From contig NZ_SDLT01000022.1 of NCBI RefSeq assembly GCF_004522235.1, positions 93,926-157,925 of the forward strand: DNA of 64,000 bases, given 5' to 3'. Made by a program: the position numbers and the translations under genes. The DNA comes from Amycolatopsis nivea (GTDB lineage Bacteria > Actinomycetota > Actinomycetes > Mycobacteriales > Pseudonocardiaceae). Positions within the stretch are counted from its first letter, which is position 1. Every line of letters begins with the position of its first letter. Below are positions 7,939-15,555 of the stretch, in pieces. The notes under the pieces are model-generated. The model did no database searches. It was not told the origin of the DNA and was given only the letters and a program-made list of their open reading frames with translations.

Positions 7939-8430
7939 GTGGGCAATGGGCAGTCGTCCAGCAACAGCCAGCCGGTGGACGGTCGCGCGGGGTACGTCGA
8001 CCCGGAAGAGCAGGCCAAACGCGACCGCCAGGACAAGCAGTTCGGCGAAGCGATGAACTCCAACGGCGTACGCGTCTACCAGCAGCGCGCGGCAGAGGAC
8101 GCGAAGGTAAACGCCGCCGCGGCGGGCGGCGGGTTCAACATGGACGTCGACGCGATGCGGAAGCTGCAGCCCAAGTGGCAGGGGATCGCGGACAAGCTCA
8201 ACGACATGATCCGAACCGGTGACCAGCTGAAGGTCGTTCCCCCGCCAGCCGAAGACCCGGCCAGCACGCTGCAAAAGAAGGCGGCTGACGGCCATGCCGA
8301 CGCATACTTGGCCAGCCTTCAGCAGCAACAGGCCTACGCACAGGGGTACGCGGACAAGCTGCAAGACGCCATCGCCAAGTACGAGAAACAAGACCACGCC
8401 AACACGAGCAGCCTGCGCAAGCAAGGATGA
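7939..8430 (+). CDS. Putative type VII secretion substrate with a C-terminal YxxxD signal
   Basis: 163 residues, no signal peptide, mostly helical and Gln/Ala/Lys-rich. Residues 67-95 form an amphipathic helix around KWQG, and a C-terminal helical stretch (about 110-150) ends in YEKQD at 148-152, matching the YxxxD/E export signal of ESX substrates. The WXG turn is not perfect (W80-Q-G82), so it is not a simple WXG100 protein; a PE- or EspC-like role is possible. GTG at 7939 follows GAGGGGGAG. Its stop overlaps the next lipoprotein start (ATGA), and it begins a coupled run that reaches a PPE-like protein and EspG. The function is inferred from this context. Confidence 0.68.
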   Translation: MGNGQSSSNSQPVDGRAGYVDPEEQAKRDRQDKQFGEAMNSNGVRVYQQRAAEDAKVNAAAAGGGFNMDVDAMRKLQPKWQGIADKLNDMIRTGDQLKVVPPPAEDPASTLQKKAADGHADAYLASLQQQQAYAQGYADKLQDAIAKYEKQDHANTSSLRKQG

Positions 8431-9032
8431 ACCGGGTGAAGCGCATCGCTCTCGCCGCGACCAGCGGCCTCGTTCTGCTCGCCGTCACTGCCTGCTCCTC
8501 GACCCCGGGCACACCGGTTCCGGCGACACCTGAGTCGTCGTCCTCGGCACCGACGAGCACGTCGCGCAGCGTGCCCAAGGTGAGCAACCCGCTCGACGCC
8601 GCCAAGTACGAGCAGAACCCCTGCGCCCTGCTCAGCCAAGCCCAGGCGACCGAGGTCATCAGCTCCGTCCGCAATCGCCAGGGCAAGGGCCTCGTCGCGC
8701 CCATCTGCACCTGGTACGACGCTGACAACAACAGCGTCGGCCTCGGGCTCCTTCCCGGGCAGGGCGGTCTCGCAGGCGCCTACACCAACGCCGACAGCGA
8801 ATCCGGCTACTTCGAAGCCGCACCCGACGTCAACGGCTACCCCGCCGTCTTCGCAGGCACCACCGACGACCGGAAACGCGGCGGCTGCCAAATCGCCGTC
8901 GGAATCAAGGACGACGAACTCTTCACCGCATCCGTGCGCCTTCGAACGACGTCGCCTCTCTACAACGACCCGTGCTCGCTCGCGGTGAAAACGGCCGCTG
9001 CTGCTGTTACGACGATCAAGGCAGGTACGTGA
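8427..9032 (+). CDS. DUF3558 lipoprotein (paralogue 2)
   Basis: 201 residues. Lipobox LLAVTAC puts the lipidated Cys at residue 23, after a short KR-containing start. A Ser/Thr/Pro linker leads to the DUF3558 domain with paired cysteines (NPCALL, CTWYD, GGCQ, DPCSL). ATG overlaps the previous stop. A 105-base block (8547-8651) is identical to 9191-9295 in the next gene, and the 3' half is nearly identical to paralogue 4, which suggests recent duplication or gene conversion. It is expected on the outer face of the membrane; its role is unknown, but it is linked to type VII cargo genes. Confidence 0.85.
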   Translation: MNRVKRIALAATSGLVLLAVTACSSTPGTPVPATPESSSSAPTSTSRSVPKVSNPLDAAKYEQNPCALLSQAQATEVISSVRNRQGKGLVAPICTWYDADNNSVGLGLLPGQGGLAGAYTNADSESGYFEAAPDVNGYPAVFAGTTDDRKRGGCQIAVGIKDDELFTASVRLRTTSPLYNDPCSLAVKTAAAAVTTIKAGT

Positions 9033-9676
9033 TGCCAGCCCGTGCCGTGCTGGACATCATCCGGCCCAGAGCAGCAGAACCCGCGAAGCCCGTCGCGCTC
9101 GCTACGACCGGCAGTCTGCTGTTGCTCGCCATGACGGCTTGTTCGTCCGTTTCCGGAACACCGACCCAGGCAACGTCGCGGCCATCTTCCGCACCGACGA
9201 GCACGTCGCGCAGCGTGCCCAAGGTGAGCAACCCGCTCGACGCCGCCAAGTACGAGCAGAACCCCTGCGCCCTGCTCAGCCAAGCCCAGGCGACCCAGCT
9301 CATCAACTCCGTCCGCAACCGCCAGGCCGCAGGCGCCGTCGCGCCCATCTGCAGCTGGATTGACGCCGACGGCAACCGGATCGGACTCGGGCTCCTCCCG
9401 CACCAGGGCGGCTTGGCCAGCGCTTACCAGCACCAGGACAGCCAGTCTGGCTACTTCGAAGCGATCCCCGAGATCGATGGCTATCCGGCGGTTCTTTCCG
9501 GAACGACCGACAGCCGGAAAAGCGGCGGCTGCCAGGCCATCGTCGGGATCAAAGACGACGAAACCTTCACCAGTTCGATCCTGCTCCAGCCGCAATCGCC
9601 GCTCTATCAGGATCCGTGCTCTCTGGCAGTCAAAACGGCCGCGGCCGCCATCACGACGATCAAGGCCGGTACGTGA
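9032..9676 (+). CDS. DUF3558 lipoprotein (paralogue 3)
   Basis: 214 residues. A longer N-terminal leader (about 20 residues) precedes the hydrophobic run, which ends in LLAMTAC with Cys37. The DUF3558 core is kept (NPCALL, CSWID, GYPAV, GGCQ, DPCSL). ATG at 9032 overlaps the previous TGA; GTG at 9029 is an alternative start. It is co-translated with the flanking paralogues and shares the 105-base identical block with paralogue 2, while its second half has diverged (HQDSQSGYFEAIPEIDGYP). Confidence 0.84.
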   Translation: MPARAVLDIIRPRAAEPAKPVALATTGSLLLLAMTACSSVSGTPTQATSRPSSAPTSTSRSVPKVSNPLDAAKYEQNPCALLSQAQATQLINSVRNRQAAGAVAPICSWIDADGNRIGLGLLPHQGGLASAYQHQDSQSGYFEAIPEIDGYPAVLSGTTDSRKSGGCQAIVGIKDDETFTSSILLQPQSPLYQDPCSLAVKTAAAAITTIKAGT

Positions 9677-10302
9677 TGACGAGCCGCATCGTCACTGGGC
9701 CCGAGTCGGCAAAACCGGTCACCTTCGCTGCGGCAGGGAGTCTCGTTTTGCTCGCCGTCACTGCCTGCTCCTCGACTCCAGGCACTCCGGTTCCGGCGAC
9801 ACCCGAGTCGTCTTCCACACCGACGAGCACCACGCGCAGCGTGCCTAAAGTGAGCAACCCCCTCGACGCCACCAAGTACGAGCAGAACCCCTGCGCCCTG
9901 CTCAGCCAGGCCCAGGCGACCGAGGTCATCAACGCCGTTCGCCACCGGCAGGGCAAAGGCCTCGTCGCACCGCTGTGCAGCTGGTACGACGACAGGGACA
10001 ACAGCGTCGGCCTCGGGCTGCTCCCCGGACAAGGCGGGCTGGCAGGCGCCTACACCAACGCCGACAGCGACTCCGGCTACTTCGAAGCCGCCCCCGACGT
10101 CAACGGCTACCCCGCCGTCTTCGCGGGCACCACCGACGACCGGAAACGCGGCGGCTGCCAAATCGCCGTCGGGATCAAGGACGACGAGACCTTCACCGCG
10201 TCCGTGCTGCTCGACAAATCGTTCCCCGGCTATGCCGACCCGTGCGCATTGGCTGCGAAAACCGCCGCCGCTGCCGTCACCACTCTCAAGGCAGGTGCTT
10301 GA
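9676..10302 (+). CDS. DUF3558 lipoprotein (paralogue 4)
   Basis: 208 residues with lipobox LLAVTAC (Cys31), a Ser/Thr linker and a DUF3558 domain almost identical to paralogue 2 in its second half (NGYPAVFAGTTDDRKRGGCQ). The start codon overlaps the preceding stop, and its stop overlaps the PPE-like gene start. Placement of three lipoproteins between a YxxxD protein and a PPE-like protein suggests a shared envelope function, perhaps receiving or anchoring the secreted cargo. No enzymatic residues are seen. Confidence 0.85.
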   Translation: MTSRIVTGPESAKPVTFAAAGSLVLLAVTACSSTPGTPVPATPESSSTPTSTTRSVPKVSNPLDATKYEQNPCALLSQAQATEVINAVRHRQGKGLVAPLCSWYDDRDNSVGLGLLPGQGGLAGAYTNADSDSGYFEAAPDVNGYPAVFAGTTDDRKRGGCQIAVGIKDDETFTASVLLDKSFPGYADPCALAAKTAAAAVTTLKAGA

Positions 10303-11597
10303 TGGGCAACCTCTCCCCGCAGGAAATCGTTCGCCTGGTCAAATCCGGCAAGGGTTCCGGTGGCATGTTCCACGGTTCCGACCAGTCGGCGGCGCTCTCC
10401 GCTCAGCACGAGGACATCGCCAACGAAATGCGGCAGCTCCAGAGCGCGATGGACGAGTACTGGAAGGGCGACGCCGCCGGGCGGGCCTACGTCGGGGCCG
10501 GGCCGCTGGTCCAGGCTTCCCAGACCAGTGGCCAGCACCTCGCGCAGGCGGAGGCGCTCTACTCCGGCCAGGGCGGTTCCTTCGAGGGGCTGCGCGACAA
10601 AATCGCGTCGGTCGGCGATCTCGGGGACAAACCGTCGGACGACTGGGTCAGCGACACTCCGTTGTCCTTCCTCTCCAACCGTGCCGACGAAATCGACGCG
10701 TGGAACAAGAAAGCGCAAGAAGTCGTCAGCAGTTACGAGTCCTATCACGGGGAATCGACCGAGAACTCCGCTCGATGGGCGGACCCGTCGCAATACGGCG
10801 AGCTGGCCCTCCCCTCCGCAGGCGGTGATTTCACCATCACCCAGCCCGGCGGCACCGGCACCGCGCATCTGCCGACGCACTACACCCCGGGTGGCCCCGG
10901 CGGCACCGCTGGGACCTACACCGAGGGCGGCTACGTCGGCGAAACCACCGGCAGCACGGGCGGCACCGACAGCGGCACCAGCCACCGCGACCACACCAAC
11001 GATCGCACTGGGCCGCCGGGGACCTTGCCTCCTTCGGAGACCCATCGGTGGGATCCGGGGCCTCCGCCGCACACCAACCCGCCGGAGACGCCGGGCAAAT
11101 ACGTTCCTCCGCACAACAACCTGCCGGACGACACCCGGACGTCCAGTTACGTTCCGCCGGACCTGACGAGCGTCAACAACCCCACCAGCACCGGCAATCC
11201 CAACTCCTGGTCGGTCAACAGCAGCAACCCCAACACCACCGGCGGGGGCAGCAGCGGTCTGTTCACGCCGGGGCTCCCCGGGACCGGCGGCGGCAACGCG
11301 GGCAGCCTCGGGAACACAGGCAACACGGGCAACGGCAACAGCGTCGGCCGAGGAGCGGGAACCGGCACAGGACCGTTCGGCAGCGCGGAAGCCGCCGGGC
11401 GAGGCGGAGCAGCGGCGGGAGCCAACGGGCGCGCGGGGGCACCCGGTATGGGCGCGGGTGCGATGGGCCGCGGTCAGAAGGGCGAAGGGGAAGAAGACCT
11501 CGTCCACGAGACCGCTGACTACCTGGTCGAGCAGGACCCGGACGCCGCCCTCATCGGGGACCTTCCGAAGGCGGTTCCGCCGGTGATCGGGCTCTGA
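10302..11597 (+). CDS. PPE-like WXG protein with Gly/Thr/Asn-rich tail
   Basis: 431 residues. The N-terminal 160 residues are helical and carry a WXG turn (W54-K-G56 in YWKGDAAGRAY), as in type VII substrates. Residues from about 175 to 390 are a low-complexity Gly/Thr/Asn/Pro region (GTGNGNSVGRG-like). The protein ends with an acidic helix and the tail AVPPVIGL. A similar PPVIG tail ends the WXG protein at 49607, next to the ESX-4 mycosin. It lies directly before espG, whose family chaperones PPE proteins in mycobacteria, so a secreted PPE-equivalent is the best reading. Confidence 0.75.
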   Translation: MGNLSPQEIVRLVKSGKGSGGMFHGSDQSAALSAQHEDIANEMRQLQSAMDEYWKGDAAGRAYVGAGPLVQASQTSGQHLAQAEALYSGQGGSFEGLRDKIASVGDLGDKPSDDWVSDTPLSFLSNRADEIDAWNKKAQEVVSSYESYHGESTENSARWADPSQYGELALPSAGGDFTITQPGGTGTAHLPTHYTPGGPGGTAGTYTEGGYVGETTGSTGGTDSGTSHRDHTNDRTGPPGTLPPSETHRWDPGPPPHTNPPETPGKYVPPHNNLPDDTRTSSYVPPDLTSVNNPTSTGNPNSWSVNSSNPNTTGGGSSGLFTPGLPGTGGGNAGSLGNTGNTGNGNSVGRGAGTGTGPFGSAEAAGRGGAAAGANGRAGAPGMGAGAMGRGQKGEGEEDLVHETADYLVEQDPDAALIGDLPKAVPPVIGL

Positions 11598-11599
11598 CG

Positions 11600-12346
11600 A
11601 TGCTCGTGCTCGCCCGCGAGGTGGTGCTCCCTGCCGACTGCCTGCCCCTCGCGGCGGAACTGGCTGGGGTTTCGCTCCCGGCGGCGCTCGCGCCCGATCC
11701 GCTTTGGCGCGACCCCGAGGAGATGCGCGCGTACCGCGAAGCCGCAGCAAGCGCGATGGCCGACCAAGGCGTGTGGGGGCGCGGCGGTCTGGACGAGACG
11801 TTCGTCCGGACCATGACCGTGTTGTGCCGTGGGGCCAGCGAACTGTCGGCGACCGTCGAGAGCGGGCGGGACCGGCGGTATCGGCTGGTCGTCGCGGCCT
11901 CGAACAAGGACGCGGTGCTCGCCTGCCACATGCCGTCCACCAGCACGGTCGTGTTGCGGCCGGCGCGAGCCGAGGCGCTGGCCGAGGATTTGATCCGAGA
12001 GTTGCCGCGCGTCCAGCCCGCGCAGGGGCAGGCGGTGTCGGTGCCGGAATCGGCGTTGAACCTGGCGATTGACGGCGGCCCGGCGCGGCAGGACGTCCGG
12101 CATCTGCTCGACGTCGCCGCGTTGCCGAGGGCAGGCGGCGGGCAGATCACCGCGGCGGTTCGCGACGGGCTCGGCGGGCGGCGGATCAGCGGGCGCGACA
12201 TCTGCACGTATTACGACACCGAGCACGGGCGCTACCTGTTCTCGTTCTCCGAAACCGACGGCGGCGAGCGGTACGTGAACGTCGCACCGGCCCGGTACGA
12301 AACGATGGTCGAGCGGGTGCGCGCGCTGCTCGATAATCTCGCCTGA
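11600..12346 (+). CDS. espG: ESX secretion-associated chaperone EspG family
   Basis: 248 residues matching EspG-family proteins: an early L-x-x-L-A-x-x-L-G-type segment, a central VAASNKDAVLACHMPSTSTV strand and a C-terminal YYDTEHGRYLFSFSE segment before the last helix. EspG binds the tip of specific PE/PPE substrates in the cytosol and presents them to the ESX machine. Its ATG lies two bases after the PPE-like stop, so chaperone and presumed client are coupled. No core ESX gene adjoins it; the nearest machinery is the ESX-4 locus 26 kb away. Confidence 0.82.
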   Translation: MLVLAREVVLPADCLPLAAELAGVSLPAALAPDPLWRDPEEMRAYREAAASAMADQGVWGRGGLDETFVRTMTVLCRGASELSATVESGRDRRYRLVVAASNKDAVLACHMPSTSTVVLRPARAEALAEDLIRELPRVQPAQGQAVSVPESALNLAIDGGPARQDVRHLLDVAALPRAGGGQITAAVRDGLGGRRISGRDICTYYDTEHGRYLFSFSETDGGERYVNVAPARYETMVERVRALLDNLA

Positions 12347-12455
12347 ACCTGGGTACCCCTGACAATCAGGATCTGTGAATCGCGTCGCAGGTGGCGAGCG
12401 CCACAAGGCGGTACGGTGCGGTTCCAGGTGCCGGTGACGCAGGAGGTCCGCGAAA

Positions 12456-13877
12456 GTGCCCGATCCGCTGTTTCCCGCAGTCGCCGCCGGATCCGGCAAG
12501 GAAGCGCTGCGCTTCGGCGACCGAAAACTCACCTACGCCGAACTCGGCGCGGTCGCCGGGGCGCTGGCCGCCGAGCTGCCGCGGGACCGCCGGGTCGCGG
12601 TGTGGGCGACGCCGACGCTGCACACCAGCGTCGCGGTGGTCGCCGCGTTGCTCGCCGGGGTTCCGGTGGTGCCGCTCAACCCCAAGATCGGCGAACGCGA
12701 ACTCGGCCACATCCTCTCCGACAGCGAGCCCGCGCTGGTGCTCGCCGAGCCCGGCGTCGAACTGCCCGCCGCGCTCGACCTGCCGCGGCGCGACATTCCG
12801 CTGGAGGGCGACGGGAAGCCGCCGGCCGGCGAGCCGGACGCCGAAGCGCCCGCGTTCATCGTCTACACGTCCGGCACGACCGGTCCGCCCAAGGGCGTCG
12901 TACTCCCCCGCCGCGCGATCGCGACCACGCTCGACGCGCTCGAGGACGCCTGGCAATGGACGGCCGACGACGTGCTCGTCCACGGCCTCCCGCTGTTCCA
13001 CGTCCACGGCCTGATCCTCGGCATCCTCGGTCCGCTGCGCCGCGGCGGCTCGGTGCGCCACCTCGGCCGGTTCTCCCTCGAAGGCGTCACCGGGGAACTA
13101 GCGAACGGCGCGACGATGCTGTTCGGCGTCCCGACGATGTACCACCGGATCGCCGAAGCGGTCGCGACCGACGAAGCCCTCGCCGACGCGCTCAAGTCCG
13201 CGCGGCTGCTGGTCTCCGGCTCGGCCGCGCTGCCGGTCCACGACCACCAGCGGATCACCGCCGCGACCGGACAACAGGTCGTGGAGCGCTACGGCATGAC
13301 CGAAACCCTGATGAACACCAGCGTCCGCGCCGACGGCGAGCGCAAGCCGGGTTCGGTCGGCGTCCCGCTCGCCGGGGTCGACCTGCGGCTGGTCGACGAG
13401 ACCGGGGCCGCGGTCGAGGAGCCCGACGCGGTCGGCGAGATCCAGGTCCGCGGGCCGAATCTGTTCACCGAGTACCTCAACCGCCCGGACGCGACCGCCG
13501 CCGCGCTCGACGGCGGCTGGTTCCGCACCGGCGACATGGCCACCCTCGACCCCGACGGCTACGTCCGGATCGTCGGACGCAAAGCCACCGACCTGATCAA
13601 GAGCGGCGGCTACAAGATCGGCGCGGGCGAGATCGAGAACGCGCTGCTGGAACACCCGAACGTCGCCGAGGTCGCGGTGACCGGCGAACCGGACGACGAC
13701 CTCGGCGAGCGGATCGTCGCGTGGGTCGTGCCGGACGGCGAACGCCCGACGGTCGAGCAACTCGCCGACCACGTGTCGAAGCTGCTCGCCCCGCACAAGC
13801 GTCCGCGCGTCGTGCGATACCTGGATGCGTTGCCGCGCAACGACATGGGCAAGGTCATGAAGCGAGCGCTGGGATGA
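12456..13877 (+). CDS. Acyl-CoA synthetase, malonyl-CoA synthetase (MatB)-like
   Basis: 473 residues of the ANL adenylate-forming family. The P-loop YTSGTTGPPKGVV is near residue 136, followed by HVHGL, YGMTET, GWFRTGD and a C-terminal catalytic lysine region DMGKVMK. Overall length and RYGMTET/SVGVPLAG/IKSGGYKIGAGEIE resemble MatB-type malonyl/methylmalonyl-CoA ligases. GTG at 12456 follows an AGGAGG site. Its stop overlaps the start of a fused carboxyltransferase (ATGA), suggesting that the ligase product is used by, or balances, that enzyme. The substrate could also be another short dicarboxylic or branched acid. Confidence 0.85.
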   Translation: MPDPLFPAVAAGSGKEALRFGDRKLTYAELGAVAGALAAELPRDRRVAVWATPTLHTSVAVVAALLAGVPVVPLNPKIGERELGHILSDSEPALVLAEPGVELPAALDLPRRDIPLEGDGKPPAGEPDAEAPAFIVYTSGTTGPPKGVVLPRRAIATTLDALEDAWQWTADDVLVHGLPLFHVHGLILGILGPLRRGGSVRHLGRFSLEGVTGELANGATMLFGVPTMYHRIAEAVATDEALADALKSARLLVSGSAALPVHDHQRITAATGQQVVERYGMTETLMNTSVRADGERKPGSVGVPLAGVDLRLVDETGAAVEEPDAVGEIQVRGPNLFTEYLNRPDATAAALDGGWFRTGDMATLDPDGYVRIVGRKATDLIKSGGYKIGAGEIENALLEHPNVAEVAVTGEPDDDLGERIVAWVVPDGERPTVEQLADHVSKLLAPHKRPRVVRYLDALPRNDMGKVMKRALG

Positions 13878-15190
13878 GGACGACCGCGCGCGAGCTGCTG
13901 GCCGGTCTTTCCACCGGGTTCACCGATCTGCCCGTCGCGGACACTCCGGCGGACGATCCGCTCGGCTGGCCGGGGTATCCGGAAGCTCGGGCCGCAGCCG
14001 CCGCGCGCACGGGCGAAACCGAATCGGTGGTCGTCGGGGAAGCCCGCGTCGGCGACGTGCCCACGGTGCTGATCGCCTGGGAGTTCGGCTTCCTCGGCGG
14101 TTCGATCGGGCAGCAAACCGGCGATCGCGTCGAAGCCGCCTTCGCGCACGCGAAAGAGCGTGGACTGCCCGTGGTTTCGCTGGTCGCGACGGGCGGCAGC
14201 CGGATGCAGCACGGCATGCGCGCGCTTTCCCAGCTCCAGCGAATCGCCCGCGCCGCCGCGGAAGCGCGCCCGGCGGGTGTCCCGCAGATTTCCGTTCTGC
14301 GCGACCCGTCCACCGGCGGCGGCTGGGCGACGCTCGGTGCCGGTTCGGACGTCGTGTTGGGACTGCCAGACGCCCAAGTGGGCTTCGCTGGCTCCCGCGT
14401 ACGGCCTGCGACGTCACCCGCAGAGGCGTACACCGTCGAAGCGAAGCTTGAGTGGGGCCAGGTCGACCGTCTCGTTGCGACAGAGGAACTGGGCGACGTA
14501 CTCGCGCGATGGCTACGGCTGCTGGCTTCTCCGTCGACAGAGCCCGCTCCCCCGCCAAAAGCCCTTCGCAACGCCGCGCTGCCCGAAACCGGCTGGGACG
14601 CTGTACGAGCGGCGCGCGCCTCTTCACGAGCGCGCGCACCCGAGTACCTCGACGCGTACTTCGACTGGCGAGAGAACATACAAGGCGACCGTGCCGGTCA
14701 CGTGGACGAAGGCGTCCAATGTGGCTTCGGCTGGCGAGACGGCCGCGCGATCGCGTACGCAGCACAGTGCGGCACCGCGACGCGTCCGGCAGGCTTCCGC
14801 ACTGCGGCACGACTCGTCCGGCTGGCGTCCCGGCTAGGAATTCCGGTGCTGACTCTGGTGGACACTCCCGGCGCGGCAAACGACGCGGAAGCGGAAGAAG
14901 GCGGGATCGGGCCAGCAATCGCGGAGCTGTTCGAGGCGATCGCCACCGCCGCCGTGCCGGTCACGACGCTGGTGATCGGCGAGGGCGGTTCCGGTGGCGC
15001 GCTGGCTTTCGCCGCTGAAGGCGCGACGTGGATCGCCCCGGACGCCTACTTCTCGGTCACTTCCCCGGAAGCCGCGGCGGCGATCCTGAAACGCCCGATG
15101 ACCGACGTGCCGGCCGTGGCCGACCAGCTGCGGTTGCGTCCGCAGGACCTGGTCGGCCTCGGTCTGGCAGTCGGGATCGTCGAGTCCTAA
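13874..15190 (+). CDS. Fused alpha/beta carboxyltransferase (AccD-AccA-like crotonase-fold)
   Basis: 438 residues formed by two crotonase-fold halves. The first (about 1-225) resembles the beta subunit (GGSRMQHGM, DPSTGGGWATLG); the second (about 235-438) resembles the alpha subunit (VDTPGAANDAEAEEGGIG, VIGEGGSGGALAF). The N-terminal zinc finger of typical AccD is absent. Such proteins carry carboxyl groups between a carrier and acyl-CoA; annotation pipelines usually call them acetyl-CoA carboxylase. Malonate decarboxylase subunits have a related build, and the coupled MatB-like ligase makes a malonate role plausible. No biotin carboxylase or carrier gene is nearby. Confidence 0.8.
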   Translation: MRTTARELLAGLSTGFTDLPVADTPADDPLGWPGYPEARAAAAARTGETESVVVGEARVGDVPTVLIAWEFGFLGGSIGQQTGDRVEAAFAHAKERGLPVVSLVATGGSRMQHGMRALSQLQRIARAAAEARPAGVPQISVLRDPSTGGGWATLGAGSDVVLGLPDAQVGFAGSRVRPATSPAEAYTVEAKLEWGQVDRLVATEELGDVLARWLRLLASPSTEPAPPPKALRNAALPETGWDAVRAARASSRARAPEYLDAYFDWRENIQGDRAGHVDEGVQCGFGWRDGRAIAYAAQCGTATRPAGFRTAARLVRLASRLGIPVLTLVDTPGAANDAEAEEGGIGPAIAELFEAIATAAVPVTTLVIGEGGSGGALAFAAEGATWIAPDAYFSVTSPEAAAAILKRPMTDVPAVADQLRLRPQDLVGLGLAVGIVES

Positions 15191-15194
15191 GGGG

Positions 15195-15308
15195 TCACGC
15201 CTCGACGGCGCGGACCCGCCACTTGCGCTGCGCGTAGGACGCGAGGGTGGCCGCTACAGCGACTCCCGCGGTTGCACAGCTTGCGATGGCCACGAATACT
15301 GCCGTCAT
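15195..15308 (-). CDS. 37-residue single-span membrane peptide
   Basis: A short ORF with ATG at 15308 preceded by GTGAGGAGGAG at good spacing. The product is one hydrophobic helix (FVAIASCATAGVAVAATLAS) followed by a basic tail (YAQRKWRVRAVEA). It is convergent with the carboxyltransferase stop by four bases, and it is divergent from the MHS symporter gene with 247 bases between. It lies far below the length at which ORF statistics help; the support is the strong ribosome site and clean membrane topology. Function unknown. Confidence 0.55.
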   Translation of the reverse strand: MTAVFVAIASCATAGVAVAATLASYAQRKWRVRAVEA

Positions 15309-15555
15309 TGCGGCTCCTCCTCACGGGTTGCGCGCGTCAAATGCCGTCGGCGAATCCGGATGATCCGCTGGCCGACGCGTGCGAGTTGATGGGGTTTTAC
15401 AGGTATCTACCTGCTATAACGCATGCTCCCCGGTCTGCGTTACCTGCGCTACCCCCGAGCGGGAGTGAGACGTGTCACGTTAGGCTTTGGACCGCTCGCG
15501 GTAGGTGATGTCGGGGGCTCTGCGCAGTGAGTCCCGAAAACGCGAAGGGAGCGAT

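Noticed and set aside
12416..15190. 924-codon plus-strand frame spanning the ligase
   Set aside because: Its first half is an out-of-frame Arg-rich shadow of the ligase gene; only the part from 13874 is real.
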